From Mycobacterium sp. ENV421 (lineage in GTDB: Bacteria > Actinomycetota > Actinomycetes > Mycobacteriales > Mycobacteriaceae): a stretch of DNA of 64,000 nt. This document shows, piece after piece, positions 39,570 to 51,800 of this stretch. The DNA lies in NCBI RefSeq assembly GCF_002887815.1, contig NZ_PDHO01000003.1, positions 1 through 64,000 on the forward strand, written 5' to 3'. The stretch's first letter is position 1; each line of letters begins with the position of its first letter. Under the pieces are notes generated by a model. The model saw only the letters and a list, made by a program, of their open reading frames with translations, had not been told where the DNA came from and did no database searches. The position numbers and the translations under genes were made by a program.

Positions 39570-40644
39570 TTGGTTCAGCCTGGACTTCATCTATTACCCG
39601 GTGTCCGGGATCATGTGGCTCTGGTACAAGCTGTTTGCCGCCATCCTCGGACCCACGAACTTCTTCGCCTGGGCGCTGTCGGTGATGTTCCTGGTCTTCA
39701 GCCTGCGTGCTCTGCTCTACAAGCCGTTCGTCCGCCAGATCCGCACCACCCGGCAGATGCAGGAGTTGCAGCCCCAGATCAAGGCGCTGCAGAAAAAGTA
39801 CGGCAAGGACCGCCAGCGGATGGCGCTGGAGATGCAGAAGCTTCAGCGCGAACACGGGTTCAATCCGATTCTCGGCTGTCTGCCGATGCTTGCGCAGATC
39901 CCGGTGTTCCTCGGTCTCTATCACGTGCTGCGCTCCTTCAACCGGACCCAGCACGGATTCGGTCAGCTCGGCCTCTCGGTGGAAGAGAACCGGGCCACCG
40001 GCAACTACGTTTTCAGTGCAACCGACGTCGGACACTTCCTCGACGCGAATCTGTTCGGTGCCCCGCTCAGTGCGAGCATGACCCAGAGCTCCGGCCTGGA
40101 GGCGTTCAAGAACTTCGACTTCAGCCGACCCGCCGTCATCGCCGTCGGCATTCCGCTCATGGTTCTTGCCGGTATCGCCACCTACTTCAACAGCCGGGCG
40201 TCGGTCGCGCGCCAGAGTCCGGAGGCGGCAGCCAACCCGCAGACCGCGATGATGAACAAGCTCGCGCTGTACGTCTTCCCGCTCGGTGTCGTCGTCGGCG
40301 GTCCGTTCCTGCCGATCGCGATCATCATCTACTGGGTGTCCAACAACATCTGGACCTTCGGCCAGCAGCACTACGTGTTCGGCCGGATCGAGAAGGAAGA
40401 AGAAGCCAAGAAGGAAGAGGCGCTGGCCCGTCGAGCGGCCAACGCCCCGGCGCCCGGCGTGAAGCCGACCAAGCCGAAGAAGGGTGCGCCCGCCGCGACG
40501 AACGGTGCCGCGGTCGAGGGGACCGACGCGGCAGCCGGCGACGGGGAGATCGACACCGACGCCGAACCGGCGAAGGCGGCCGACGACGCGCCGGCCAGCC
40601 GCACACCGCGCCCGGGAGCGCGGCCCAAGAAACGTAAGCGTTGA
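39562..40644 (+). CDS. yidC: Membrane protein insertase YidC
   Basis: A 360-residue insertase of the YidC/Oxa1 family, Gram-positive type without the large periplasmic domain. Five membrane segments are visible, with the conserved [16 protein letters not shown] loop and [17 protein letters not shown]. The long C-terminal tail (from about 275) is Lys/Ala-rich and may contact ribosomes. The start [13 protein letters not shown] at 39562 is chosen; the frame continues upstream inside yidD. Confidence 0.95.
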   Translation: MFNWFSLDFIYYPVSGIMWLWYKLFAAILGPTNFFAWALSVMFLVFSLRALLYKPFVRQIRTTRQMQELQPQIKALQKKYGKDRQRMALEMQKLQREHGFNPILGCLPMLAQIPVFLGLYHVLRSFNRTQHGFGQLGLSVEENRATGNYVFSATDVGHFLDANLFGAPLSASMTQSSGLEAFKNFDFSRPAVIAVGIPLMVLAGIATYFNSRASVARQSPEAAANPQTAMMNKLALYVFPLGVVVGGPFLPIAIIIYWVSNNIWTFGQQHYVFGRIEKEEEAKKEEALARRAANAPAPGVKPTKPKKGAPAATNGAAVEGTDAAAGDGEIDTDAEPAKAADDAPASRTPRPGARPKKRKR

Positions 40645-40678
40645 CCGGAGATCACTCCGGCGAAAGAGGGAGAGACAC

Positions 40679-41242
40679 ATGGCGGATGCCGACACCACTG
40701 AAGTGACCGAATCTGACGTCGCGGTCGACAACGACCTCGACCAGACCTCGGACAAGGCCGAAGTGAAGGGCGAGGACCTCGAGGAGCGCCTCGTCGCCGA
40801 AGGCGAGATCGCCGGCGACTACTTGGAGGAACTGCTGGACCTCCTGGACTTCGACGGCGACATCGACCTCGACGTCGAGGGCAACCGCGCGATCGTCAGC
40901 ATCGACGGCGGCGAAGACCTCTCGAAACTGGTCGGCCGCAAGGGCGAGATCCTCGATGCACTGCAGGAGCTGACCCGACTGGCAGTCCACCAGAAGACGG
41001 GGGAGCGCAGCCGATTGATGCTCGACATCGCGAACTGGCGCCGCCGCCGCCGCGAAGAGCTCAGCGCACTGGGCGACAAGGTGGCTCGCCGCGTGCTGGA
41101 GTCGGGTGATCGCGAGGAATTGGCCCCCATGACTCCGTTCGAGCGGAAGATCGTGCACGACGCGGTTGCTGCCGTGGACGGCGTGCACAGCGAGAGCGAA
41201 GGCGTGGAACCGTCGCGCCGCGTTGTCGTCCTGAAGGGCTGA
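40679..41242 (+). CDS. jag: Jag/KhpB-type RNA-binding protein (KH-R3H)
   Basis: A 187-residue protein. An acidic N-terminal tail (1-55) is followed by a KH domain (LVGRKGEILDALQELTRLAVHQKTG) and an R3H domain (about 125-187, RREELSALGDKVARRVLESG, then RKIVHDAV). Jag/KhpB proteins bind RNA and influence wall growth; in other Gram-positives they are regulated by Ser/Thr kinases. It follows yidC by 34 bases, so it belongs to the same transcript. Confidence 0.9.
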   Translation: MADADTTEVTESDVAVDNDLDQTSDKAEVKGEDLEERLVAEGEIAGDYLEELLDLLDFDGDIDLDVEGNRAIVSIDGGEDLSKLVGRKGEILDALQELTRLAVHQKTGERSRLMLDIANWRRRRREELSALGDKVARRVLESGDREELAPMTPFERKIVHDAVAAVDGVHSESEGVEPSRRVVVLKG

Positions 41243-41265
41243 AGTTACATCGGTGTAGTTCGTGA

Positions 41266-42935
<1,670 letters not shown>

Positions 42936-42947
42936 GTGGAGGCGCAC

Positions 42948-43913
42948 ATGTCATCGAAGAGCAAGGGCGGCCTCGGCCGCGGTCTCGCATCGCTTATCCC
43001 GACCGGACCGGCCGACGGTGGTCCGCGCCTCGGTTCTGCCGCTGCCGACGTGGTGATCGGTGGGGGAGCGCCGCTGGACGTGGACAGCGTCGGGGCGGTC
43101 TATCGCGAGATCGACCCGTCGGCCATCGAGCCGAACCCCCGCCAGCCGCGCCAGGTCTTCGACGAAGAGGCCCTTGCCGAACTCGTGCACTCCATCCGCG
43201 AGTTCGGGCTCATGCAGCCGATCGTGGTGCGGGCGCAGCCGGACTCCGGACCCGGAGCACCGGCGCGCTATCAGTTGGTGATGGGGGAGCGGCGTTGGCG
43301 CGCGGCGCAGGAAGCCGGCCTGGCCACCATCCCGGCAATTGTCCGAGAGACCACCGACGACAACCTGCTGCGCGACGCACTACTGGAGAACATCCACCGC
43401 GCTCAACTCAATCCTCTGGAAGAGGCGGCGGCCTACCAGCAACTGCTCGACGAGTTCGAGGTCACCCACGACGAACTCGCCGCACGGATCGGCCGGTCGC
43501 GTCCGGTGATCACGAACATGATCCGGTTGCTCCGCCTGCCGATCGCCGTCCAGCGCCGGGTGGCGGCGGGTGTACTGTCGGCGGGTCACGCACGTGCACT
43601 GCTCGCGCTGGAGGCCGGCGCCGAGGCTCAGGAAGAGCTGGCCGCGCGGATCGTGGCCGAGGGATTGTCGGTGCGGGCGACTGAGGAAGCCGTCACTCTG
43701 GCGAACCGGTCCGACACCAAGACGCCACCCGCGCCGCGGCGCAAGCCGATCCAGATGCCCGGCCTCCAAGACGTCGCCGAACGGCTGTCGAGCACCTACG
43801 ACACCCGGGTGACGGTCAGCCTCGGCAAGCGCAAGGGAAAGATCGTCGTCGAGTTCGGCTCGGTCGACGATTTGCAGCGCATTGTCGACATGATGAACCG
43901 GCCTGCGGGCTGA
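42948..43913 (+). CDS. parB: Chromosome partitioning protein ParB
   Basis: A 321-residue CTP-dependent DNA clamp. The N-terminus [13 protein letters not shown] contacts ParA; the CTP-binding motifs are [20 protein letters not shown] and [16 protein letters not shown]; the helix-turn-helix ([17 protein letters not shown]) reads parS; the last 60 residues dimerise. GGAGG lies five bases before the ATG at 42948, which is preferred to GTG 42936. It follows parA by 12 bases. Confidence 0.96.
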   Translation: MSSKSKGGLGRGLASLIPTGPADGGPRLGSAAADVVIGGGAPLDVDSVGAVYREIDPSAIEPNPRQPRQVFDEEALAELVHSIREFGLMQPIVVRAQPDSGPGAPARYQLVMGERRWRAAQEAGLATIPAIVRETTDDNLLRDALLENIHRAQLNPLEEAAAYQQLLDEFEVTHDELAARIGRSRPVITNMIRLLRLPIAVQRRVAAGVLSAGHARALLALEAGAEAQEELAARIVAEGLSVRATEEAVTLANRSDTKTPPAPRRKPIQMPGLQDVAERLSSTYDTRVTVSLGKRKGKIVVEFGSVDDLQRIVDMMNRPAG

Positions 43914-43943
43914 ATTTCCAGGTACGACGACACCAGCCAGTTC

Positions 43944-43956
43944 CGTCACAGTGACG
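43944..43956. promoter_or_regulatory. CGTCACAGTGACG palindrome
   Basis: Perfect six-base arms around a central A, 186 bases before the acetyltransferase-like gene in the 228-base gap after parB. The CGTCACAGTG half also occurs upstream of fhaA (12318). It resembles the GTCACAGCG-type motif reported for MtrA, which would link the gene to cell-cycle control. This is inference. Confidence 0.4.
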
Positions 43957-44141
43957 CCAACCCCGGTCCGCGTTCGCTGCCGAATGTATCCAGCGAGGAA
44001 TCGCACAGTGCGCCAACAAGTTCCGCTCCCACCGAGCGCCGGCTTCGGTAGCTACTCCATCACTGGCACGCCCGCGGTCGCCTCTCCTATTCTGGAGGGG
44101 CAGTTGCGCGCATCCGCACCGCAAGAAAGCCGGGAAGGTTA

Positions 44142-44870
44142 GTGTCCGTCCGTATCACGCCGCTTCGGCTCGAAGGATTCGAGCAACTACCCAAGCACGC
44201 GCGCCGATGTGTGTTCTGGGAAGTCGACCCCGCGACGCTCGGCGGTGACTACCTTCCGGATCCTGAGTTCGAGAAGGAAGCATGGCTGTCGATGGTCATG
44301 CTGGAGTGGGGGTCGTGTGGTCAGGTGGCCAGTACGACGCCCGCCGACGGATCGGCGTCGGACGACGAGCAGCCGTGCGTCGGTTATGTGTTGTACGCCC
44401 CACCCCGGGCGGTACCGCGTGCGCAACTCTTCCCGACCGGACCGGTCAGCGCGGACGCCGTTCTGCTGACATCGATCGGGATCGAGTCGGGGCAGGCCGA
44501 CGGAGTTCCGCACGCGTTGATCAGCCAGGTGGTCAACGAACTGGTTCGACGCGGCGTGCGAGCCCTCGAGGCGTTCGGCCGCACCGCCGACGCCGGAGAA
44601 CTACTCGATCCCGACGCCGTCGACCCCGAGTTGCGACCGGCCGTCGAAGTGTTGGGGGACTGCTCCTTCGACCAGTGCATGATCAGCGCCGACTTCCTGC
44701 TCGACGCCGGGTTCACGATCGTCGCGCCCCATCGGTACTTCCCGCGGCTGCGGCTCGAGCTGGACAAGGGGTTGGGCTGGAAAGCCGAGGTCGAGGCCGC
44801 ACTGGAACGGCTGCTGGAAAGTGCACAGCTGCAGCAGCCGGTCGGCGCCGGCGCCGAGGTTCGCGGCTAG
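44142..44870 (+). CDS. GNAT-like acetyltransferase domain protein (Rv3916c-type)
   Basis: A 242-residue protein equivalent to Rv3916c. It begins MSVRITPLRLEGFEQLPKHARRCVFWEVDP and contains CVGYVLYAPP, LTSIGIESG and a C-terminal FLLDAGFTIVAPHRYFPRLRLEL, which resembles the last strands of a GNAT fold. No reaction is known. It is conserved downstream of parB in mycobacteria. The start is GTG at 44142 with GGGAAGG just upstream. It converges on cwlM with no gap. Confidence 0.8.
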   Translation: MSVRITPLRLEGFEQLPKHARRCVFWEVDPATLGGDYLPDPEFEKEAWLSMVMLEWGSCGQVASTTPADGSASDDEQPCVGYVLYAPPRAVPRAQLFPTGPVSADAVLLTSIGIESGQADGVPHALISQVVNELVRRGVRALEAFGRTADAGELLDPDAVDPELRPAVEVLGDCSFDQCMISADFLLDAGFTIVAPHRYFPRLRLELDKGLGWKAEVEAALERLLESAQLQQPVGAGAEVRG

Positions 44871-46118
44871 TCAGAAAGCGGGCCGGGCCTGTTCGACCGA
44901 CATCTCGTGGGCGAGCAGCTCGGCGAATGTGAAAGTACCGGTGGGCCGGTCGTTCTTGCCCAGCAGGTAGAGCCGCTTGACGGCGGCCAGGATGCCCTCG
45001 GCGATCGCGTCGCGCGCGTGACTGGTCACCAGCATCGACCGGTCTCGCGGGTTGGTGATGTAGCCGACGTCGACCTGAACCGTCGGCATCCGGGTGAGCC
45101 GCAGCAGATCCCAGGTTCGGCCGTGGGTCCGGCAGTCGCGTAATCCTGTGCGCGCCACAACTTCTCGCTGGATGAAGTCGGCCAGATTGCGACCGATCGT
45201 CGATACCGAACCGTGCGAGCTGCCGAAGTAGAACGACGCCACGCCGTTGGCCGACGGGCTGGGCTGGGTCTCACAGCGCAGGCTGATCATCAGATCGGCG
45301 CCCACGGTGTTCGCGGTGGCGGCCCGCTCGGCGTCCAGCGGGCTGCGGCCGGCCGGGCGGGACAGGAAGGTCTCCATGCCGATCGCGGTCATCCGACCTT
45401 CGAGCCGACTTGCCAAGTCCCACAAGATGTCTGCTTCGCTGATCGGGCCGTCCGGTCCTTGGGTGATCAGGCCGTGGTCGGAACCGCCGCGGCCCGGATC
45501 GATGATGATCCGCTTGCCGGACAGCCGCGGTCCCGAGCGGCGGACCTGCTCCTCCTCGCGGATGGCGTGCAGCGAGCCGCCGGTGACGCGTGAACCCAGA
45601 AAGTCCAAGGAGCGCAACGTTTCCGGGCCGCAGATGCCGTCGGCGGACAAGCCGTACTCACGCTGATAGGACATCAGCCCGTTGTGGGTCTGCAAGCCGA
45701 AGTAGCCGTCCACCAAGGCGGTGTAGAAGCCGAGCTCCTGCAGTTTGGCCTGCAGCGTCGCGACGTCGTCGCCGTACATCGGGGCGCCGAACTGGTGCAG
45801 CAGGGTGCGGGCGCCGAGCCGGTAGGAGGCTTCCTTCAAGGCGCGGTAGGTGGCCTCGCCGACGATCCCATCGACCAGCAGGCCGCGGCGCTGCTGGAAC
45901 GCGCGCACCGCGTGGTCGAGGTCGGCGTCGAACACGTCGACCGCCACCCGCTTACCGGTGGTGAGGTTCGCGTCAGGATTGTCGACCAGGCCGAGCGCGG
46001 AGAGCGCTTCGCGAATCTCGACGACGGCGTTGCTGCGGTCACCGCGGCGCAACACGTCATCACGACCGCTCCGGTGCGAGGAGGCATCGCCCCCGGCACC
46101 GTGGCGAAGACTCGACAT
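44871..46118 (-). CDS. cwlM: CwlM, amidase-like regulator of peptidoglycan precursor synthesis
   Basis: A 415-residue cytoplasmic protein with two peptidoglycan-binding-like repeats (about 25-165) and an amidase_3 domain (about 200-390). There is no signal peptide. Zinc ligands of active amidases are lost: DPGRGG has Arg where the first His should be, SLRCET has Arg in place of the second His, and VDVGYITNP has Asp for the catalytic Glu. This fits its known role: CwlM phosphorylated by PknB activates MurA and also binds FhaA and MurJ. The ATG at 46118 gives the family start. Confidence 0.93.
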   Translation of the reverse strand: MSSLRHGAGGDASSHRSGRDDVLRRGDRSNAVVEIREALSALGLVDNPDANLTTGKRVAVDVFDADLDHAVRAFQQRRGLLVDGIVGEATYRALKEASYRLGARTLLHQFGAPMYGDDVATLQAKLQELGFYTALVDGYFGLQTHNGLMSYQREYGLSADGICGPETLRSLDFLGSRVTGGSLHAIREEEQVRRSGPRLSGKRIIIDPGRGGSDHGLITQGPDGPISEADILWDLASRLEGRMTAIGMETFLSRPAGRSPLDAERAATANTVGADLMISLRCETQPSPSANGVASFYFGSSHGSVSTIGRNLADFIQREVVARTGLRDCRTHGRTWDLLRLTRMPTVQVDVGYITNPRDRSMLVTSHARDAIAEGILAAVKRLYLLGKNDRPTGTFTFAELLAHEMSVEQARPAF

Positions 46119-46321
46119 ACAGGGCCCTTCGATCGCCGTTGTCAGCTCAGTATCGCCAGGGCTGACGATTGCACACAGGCTAGGGAGCATTCTCTCAGAA
46201 CCTCACCGCATTCCGGAAAACGGCAGGCGAGGCCGCTGATAACGGAATCGTCTCAGGCATGCGGCGACAGCGTCACCGCATGCCCGGACCGGGGGAGGAG
46301 CAAGCAGTTGGTCCGCCAGGG

Positions 46322-46654
46322 TCAGACGACGTCAGCGATCTCCCGCAGCAGCGCCGCCTTGCCCTTGGCGCCCACGATCCGCTTCACCGGCTGACCGTCC
46401 TTGAACAGGATCAGCGTCGGGATCGAGACCACCTGGAAGTCGCGGGCCGTCGCCGGGTTGGCGTCGACGTCGAGCTTGGCCACCGTCAGGGCGCCGGCCT
46501 TCTCGGTGGCGATCTCCTCGAGGACGGGGGCGACCATCCGGCACGGACCGCACCAGGTGGCCCAAAAGTCAACCAGCACAGGGGTATTGCTGGACAAGAC
46601 GTCCTGGGAGAAGGAGTCGTCGGAGACCGTTACGGTCGCGCCGCCTTCGCTCAT
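46322..46654 (-). CDS. trxC: Thioredoxin
   Basis: A 110-residue thioredoxin with the redox site W34-C35-G-P-C38 and the conserved cis-proline region [13 protein letters not shown]. It reduces protein disulfides and is recharged by TrxB. The start overlaps the trxB stop by four bases. The symbol follows the M. tuberculosis gene at this position (Rv3914). Confidence 0.95.
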   Translation of the reverse strand: MSEGGATVTVSDDSFSQDVLSSNTPVLVDFWATWCGPCRMVAPVLEEIATEKAGALTVAKLDVDANPATARDFQVVSIPTLILFKDGQPVKRIVGAKGKAALLREIADVV

Positions 46655-47622
46655 TGGTGTGCTCCAATCATCTCGGTGGTTGCGGTGTCGTCGGCATCGG
46701 CCAGCCAGCGTTCGGCGTCGATCGCGGCCGAACAGCCCATCCCGGCCGCGGTGATGGCCTGCCGGTAGGTGTGGTCGACGAGGTCGCCGGCGGCAAACAC
46801 GCCGTCGATCGAAGTGGCGGTGGTGCGGCCGCGAACCAGCACGTAGCCCTCCGGGTCGAGCTCGACCGCGTCGCGGACCAACTCGGAGCGGGGATCGTGG
46901 CCGATCGCGACGAACACACCGGTCACCGGCAAGGTGGATTCCTCCCCGGTGAGCACGTTGTGCACGCGCAACCCGGAGACGGTGGTGTCACCCTCGACCG
47001 CGTCGACCGCGGTGTTGGTCAGGAACGTGATCTTGTCGTTCTCGCGGGCGCGCTCGAGCATGATCCGCGACGCGCGGAACTCGTCACGGCGGTGCACCAG
47101 GGTGACGCTGCGCGCGAAGCGGGTCAGGAACGTCGCCTCTTCCATCGCGGAGTCGCCGCCGCCGATGACCGCGATGTCCTGCTCCTTGAAGAAGAAGCCG
47201 TCGCAGGTGGCGCAGGCGCTGACGCCGCGGCCGAGCAGCTCTTGTTCGCCGGGGACGCCGAGGTAGCGGGCCGCGGCGCCCATCGCGAGGATGACCGACC
47301 GGGCCAGGTGGGTTTCGCCGTCGCCGGTCACCACCTTCTTGACGGGTCCGTCCAGGTCGACTGATTCGACGTCTTCCATCCGCAGGTCGGCGCCGAAGCG
47401 CAGGGCCTGCTCGCGCATCTCGTCCATCAGCTCCGGGCCGGTGATGCCCGAACGGAAGCCGGGAAAGTTCTCCACCTCGGTGGTGGTCATCAAGGCGCCG
47501 CCGAACGACGTGCCCTCGAAGACCAGAGGCTGCAGCTGCGCGCGGGCGGTGTAGATGGCCGCGGTGTAGCCGGCGGGGCCTGATCCGATGACGATGACGT
47601 CATGAACTGGGTTGGCGCTCAT
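46651..47622 (-). CDS. trxB: Thioredoxin reductase
   Basis: A 323-residue FAD/NADPH flavoenzyme. The FAD motif is [14 protein letters not shown], the redox site ACATCDGFF and the NADPH motif [15 protein letters not shown]; the end carries [17 protein letters not shown]. It transfers electrons from NADPH to TrxC. The ATG at 47622 follows AAAGG by five bases; the upstream extension is not conserved. It is coupled to trxC. Confidence 0.96.
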   Translation of the reverse strand: MSANPVHDVIVIGSGPAGYTAAIYTARAQLQPLVFEGTSFGGALMTTTEVENFPGFRSGITGPELMDEMREQALRFGADLRMEDVESVDLDGPVKKVVTGDGETHLARSVILAMGAAARYLGVPGEQELLGRGVSACATCDGFFFKEQDIAVIGGGDSAMEEATFLTRFARSVTLVHRRDEFRASRIMLERARENDKITFLTNTAVDAVEGDTTVSGLRVHNVLTGEESTLPVTGVFVAIGHDPRSELVRDAVELDPEGYVLVRGRTTATSIDGVFAAGDLVDHTYRQAITAAGMGCSAAIDAERWLADADDTATTEMIGAHQ

Positions 47623-47701
47623 ACCAGCCTTTCTGCGTCGGGTGCCGTTCTGGGGCACCTGGTCAAACAACAGGGTAGGCCGCGCTGTTCCCCGCCGTGC
47701 A

Positions 47702-48196
47702 CTATGGGCGTCGCACGGTGGTGTCGGCGATCAGCCCGGTGTCCATCGAGCTGCACGAGGCGGCGACGGCGACGCCCACGATCACATCGGGCTGGTCGCC
47801 GGGTAGCACCAGCACGATGGCAGGCTTGCCGTCGACCTGCACCTGCTCGGCACCCAGGACCTGCACCGATCCGGGATAGCCGAGCGCGCTCAGGCACGCG
47901 GCCCGCCGATTGGGATCGGCCAGCGGGCCGAAGTCCGGACCGCGGGCGATCAGGGCATTGAGCTCACGGCTGCTGATCGGCATTTTCGGGGTGACCGTGA
48001 TCATGCTCGCGCTGGTCAGGGTGCTGGCGGCGGGCCCGCCGGACTTCAGCAGTGCCGCGGTGCCGAGACCGATCGCGGCGAGCACGGCCGCCGCACCGAT
48101 GCCGGCGGCCATCAGCCGGCCGGTCCGCGCGGCCGGGCGCCGCGCATGGGCTGCGGGGCCGTCGGACGCCGGGGTGACGGTGTGCGTGGGCTCCAC
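47702..48196 (-). CDS. Short putative anti-sigma-M factor (RsmA-like)
   Basis: A 164-residue membrane protein, 12 bases after the sigM stop in the same frame, where M. tuberculosis has rsmA (Rv3912). One membrane segment (about 29-50) is followed by an extracytoplasmic domain ([41 protein letters not shown]). The cytoplasmic part is only about 28 residues and has no HxxxCxxC or helical sigma-binding domain; the M. tuberculosis protein is, as I recall, about 90 residues longer at this end. No start further upstream is possible because of the sigM stop. Confidence 0.7.
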   Translation of the reverse strand: MEPTHTVTPASDGPAAHARRPAARTGRLMAAGIGAAAVLAAIGLGTAALLKSGGPAASTLTSASMITVTPKMPISSRELNALIARGPDFGPLADPNRRAACLSALGYPGSVQVLGAEQVQVDGKPAIVLVLPGDQPDVIVGVAVAASCSSMDTGLIADTTVRRP

Positions 48197-48208
48197 CCGA
48201 CCAGTGTG

Positions 48209-48772
48209 TCAGCTGCGCGTGGCCGCGCCGTCGGACCGCAGCAGGCCAGTCAGGCGTGCTCGTCCCCGCGCGCAGCGGCTCTTCACGGTGCCCTCGGCAA
48301 CGCCCAGAAGCGCGGCCGCGTCGGCCACCGAGTAACCATGCATGTCGACGGCGAGTAAGGCGGCCCGCTGGTCGGCCGGCAGGCGCATCAACGCGCGCCG
48401 CACCAGCAGCACGGTGTCGACTTCGGCGGTGCGGTCACCGACTCCGTGCTCGTCGACCAGAGGCGCGGTGGTCGGCTGTGCGGCACCGCGGCGCACCCGG
48501 TCCAGGCAGGCGTTGAGCACAATGCGGTGCAACCAGCTGCCGACCGCCGCGTCGTGGCGAAACCCGGGGGCACCGCGGTGGGCGGCCAGCATCGCGTCCT
48601 GGATGACGTCGGCGGCGTCCTCGGGACTGCGGGTCCTCCGGCGCGCCAGCTGGTACAGCCGGCGGTGGTGTCGGGCCAGCAGCTCCTCGAAGGCGTAGCG
48701 GTCGCCGGCGACATGGGCGGCGAGCAGCTGGGCATCGCTGCGAACGACGGCCGGGCCGAGGAAGCTGAGCAT
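48209..48772 (-). CDS. sigM: ECF sigma factor SigM
   Basis: A 187-residue ECF sigma factor. Region 2 spans about 20-90 (YAFEELLARHHRRLYQLARR, DAADVIQDAMLAAHR) and region 4 about 125-175 (LPADQRAALLAVDMHGYSVADAAALLGVAEGTVKSR). It directs RNA polymerase to a small envelope/late-phase regulon in M. tuberculosis. TACTGT on the minus strand (48779-48784) six bases before the ATG suggests a leaderless mRNA. The RsmA-like gene follows. Confidence 0.93.
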   Translation of the reverse strand: MLSFLGPAVVRSDAQLLAAHVAGDRYAFEELLARHHRRLYQLARRRTRSPEDAADVIQDAMLAAHRGAPGFRHDAAVGSWLHRIVLNACLDRVRRGAAQPTTAPLVDEHGVGDRTAEVDTVLLVRRALMRLPADQRAALLAVDMHGYSVADAAALLGVAEGTVKSRCARGRARLTGLLRSDGAATRS

Positions 48773-48844
48773 GGCCGGACAGTAGGTTTCCCGCCGCCCG
48801 CGGGCACTTCACCAGGGGGACGGGCTGTGGAGGACCGAGGAGGC

Positions 48845-51800
48845 TTAGCCGGCGGCCTTGACCGTCAGCCCGGAGATCTCGGTCTTGTTCTTGCCGTCGG
48901 TGGTGCCCATCGTGGAGATCCACACCACCAGGTAGGTGGTCGGCGTCGTCGCATTCACCTGAATTGTGTTGGCGCCCGGCTGCAATGCGGTGGGCTGGGT
49001 GAGCACGGTGGTGTCGTCCAAGGTGGTGGGATTGGCCGACGACGCGGAGCGGATCTGCACCTGGGTACCGGTACTGGGAACCGTCAGCGACACACTGCCG
49101 ACCGTGGTGGGCTGGGGCAGCTGCAGCAGCAGGCCGACGCCGTTCTTGAAGTTGGGGAACGGATTCGGATCGGTGTAGGTGTCGGTGGGCCAGCCGGTGC
49201 CGGGTCCGCCGGTGACGGCCAGGTCGGCCTTGTCCGGATTGTCGGCGCCACCGCCCGGTGAAAACACGGTCACCTTGACGGGTTTGACGGTGCTCCCGCT
49301 GGCGGCGGCATTGTTGTCGGCGGTCTGCGACGTCGAGGGGTTCAGCCCGAGTTGGTCACCCTTGAGCCCACCACCGACGTCGCCGAAGATACTGCTGAGC
49401 ACCGAGGCCAGCACAATCAGCGCGATCACCAGGATTCCGGCTCCCACGCCGACGCCGATCAGCAGGTTGCGCCTGCGGCGCGCCTGGGCTTCGGCATCCG
49501 CCGGCTCGGCGGGCAGAGCTGCGGCCGGCCCGCCGACAGGATCGACGGGTTCGATCAGATCGGTACGGTCGGCTGTCGCGGTGGCCTGCTGCAACAGGTT
49601 CAAAAGGGTTGGCGCCGAACGAATTCCACCGCCAACTTGCACCGAGCGCGCGGCTGCCGCGGAAATCTGGAACGGGATGGCGCCATCGATCGCACGAGGT
49701 TCGAGGGGCTCACCGGCCGGGTCGGTCTCGGCGGGCTCCAACCCACTGGGCACGCCCTTCTCCGGCAACGGCCACCGGTCGACCAGCAGGGCGTACAGGG
49801 CGGCGCCGATACCGCGGATGTCGTCCTCGGGGGTGGCTCCGGGCATCGTCGCCGGGAATGCCAGCGCGACATCACCTTCGATGCTGACCCGCACCCGGCT
49901 CGGATGGTCGATCGACAGCGCGACGCCGGCGCCGTGCGCTGCGTCGGCCGCCGCGGCCAGCGACTGAACGGCGCGCGCTCCGCCGATCGGTGAGGGCGAG
50001 GTGTCGGCGACTTCCTTCAGTGAGCCGCCGCGAATCCATTCCGAAACCACCAGACCACCGGCACCGGTGTTGGCGACGTCGAGAACCCGAGCGATGCCCG
50101 GCCGTTCGATCTGGCTGAGTTTGAGTGTGCGGGAAAGGATTTCCTGCACCTGTTCGTCTGACATGGTGCGCTCGGGGTCGACGAAGGTGAGCGCCACCTG
50201 CCGGTCCAGCGCGGTGTCGAGGGCCTGCCAGAACTGCAGTCCGGGCGGGCCGCCGTGCGAGACCAGTAGCCGGTAACGCCCGCCGGCGATGCTGGCTCCC
50301 GGAATCAGGTTGGTGTCCTCGTCGGCCGCGGCGCTGGATTCCATCGCCGGTTCCCGGGGGGACTCGAAGCCGAGCGGCTCGCGGGTCGGATCGCCGGCGA
50401 AGTCGGCGTTGGGCTGCTTGGGAGGCACGGTCGGGGGAACCGTGCCGACGTGCATGTCGGGTGCCACATCGGGCTGGAAGTCGTCCGCGGCCTGGCGCGG
50501 GATCTTCGTCGTGGCGTCCCCGATCGGCTCAGCGGGAGGATTACCCGAGGGTTGGTCGTTCACCTCCGGTCCTTTCCCCGTCGAGCCGGTGGCTCCGTAC
50601 GAATTGCTGTGCTCAGGGTACGGGAACTGCCTCGGGACCTGCGGCCGGTCGAGCGCAGCGAGTGAAGTGACGGTCTGCGGCGGGGTGCGGCTGATGCGGC
50701 GCTTGACCGCACCCCACGCGGCGACCGCATCGGGAACCCGCGCGGCAAGCATCACCGCCGCCAGGATCGGCAGCATGATCACGCCGAGCACCAGCAGCCG
50801 CAGCAGCGACCCCGCGCCGCCGCCGTGCTCGGTGAGCACCTTGAGCCCGAGCAGCCGGTCGATGACGTAGGCGATCAGCCCGGCCAGCAGCGATGCTGCG
50901 GTGGTGACCAGAATCGTGCGGACCACATCGAGGTCGAGCAGGGTGCCGCGCGGCGGCTTCAGCGCCCGCTCCAGCAGCACGTAACCAAGGATGGCGCCGG
51001 CCAGGAAGCCCAGACCGTTGGCCAGGCCCAGGTAGCCCGCGACGAGTTCCTTGTCGCCGGTCAGGTGTGGGGCCACCAGCGATGCCGCGATCTTGACGAC
51101 CGTGATCGTGACGATGATCAGGATCGGTGTCCACGGTTGTTCGCGGGCGTAGAACACCCGCAGCTGCAGCAACACCAGCGCGTACGGGATCAGGGTGAAC
51201 GCCGACAGGCTGATCGCCACACCGAGGTAGTTGGCGTCCACCTCGCCGAACTTGCCGTAGGCGAACAGCGCGCTGCCCATCGCCGGACCGCCGACGGTCA
51301 TGAACGCCACGATGGGGATCAGCGTCACCATCGTCAGCCGGGTGGCCAGCGACAGGTCGGCCAGCACGGCGGGGGTGTCGTCGGCGGCGGCGTTGCGGCT
51401 CAGCCGCGGCATCACCACCGTCAGGACGGTGACGCCGATGATGCCGAACGGCAGCATCAGCACCAGCCAGGTGTAGTTGTAGATCGCCGGGCCGGAGGCG
51501 GCCGCGGTACTGGCGATCTGGTTGACGACCACCAGCCCGATCTGGCTGATCAGTACATAGAGCACCATGGCGCCGGCCATCGCGCCGAACCGTTTGAGCC
51601 GATCGTCGACGCCCCACAGCGGGCGCAGGCTGATCCGCTCGGCGCGGATCGCGACCAGCAGCACCACGGTCTGAGCGACCACGCCCAGCGTCGTTCCGAT
51701 GCCCAGCACCAGCAGCTTGGCGTTGCCCATCTGCACCGGATCGACCGAGAGCTGGCCCGGGACAATCAGATACAGCCCCAGAGTGGCGATCGCGACCACA

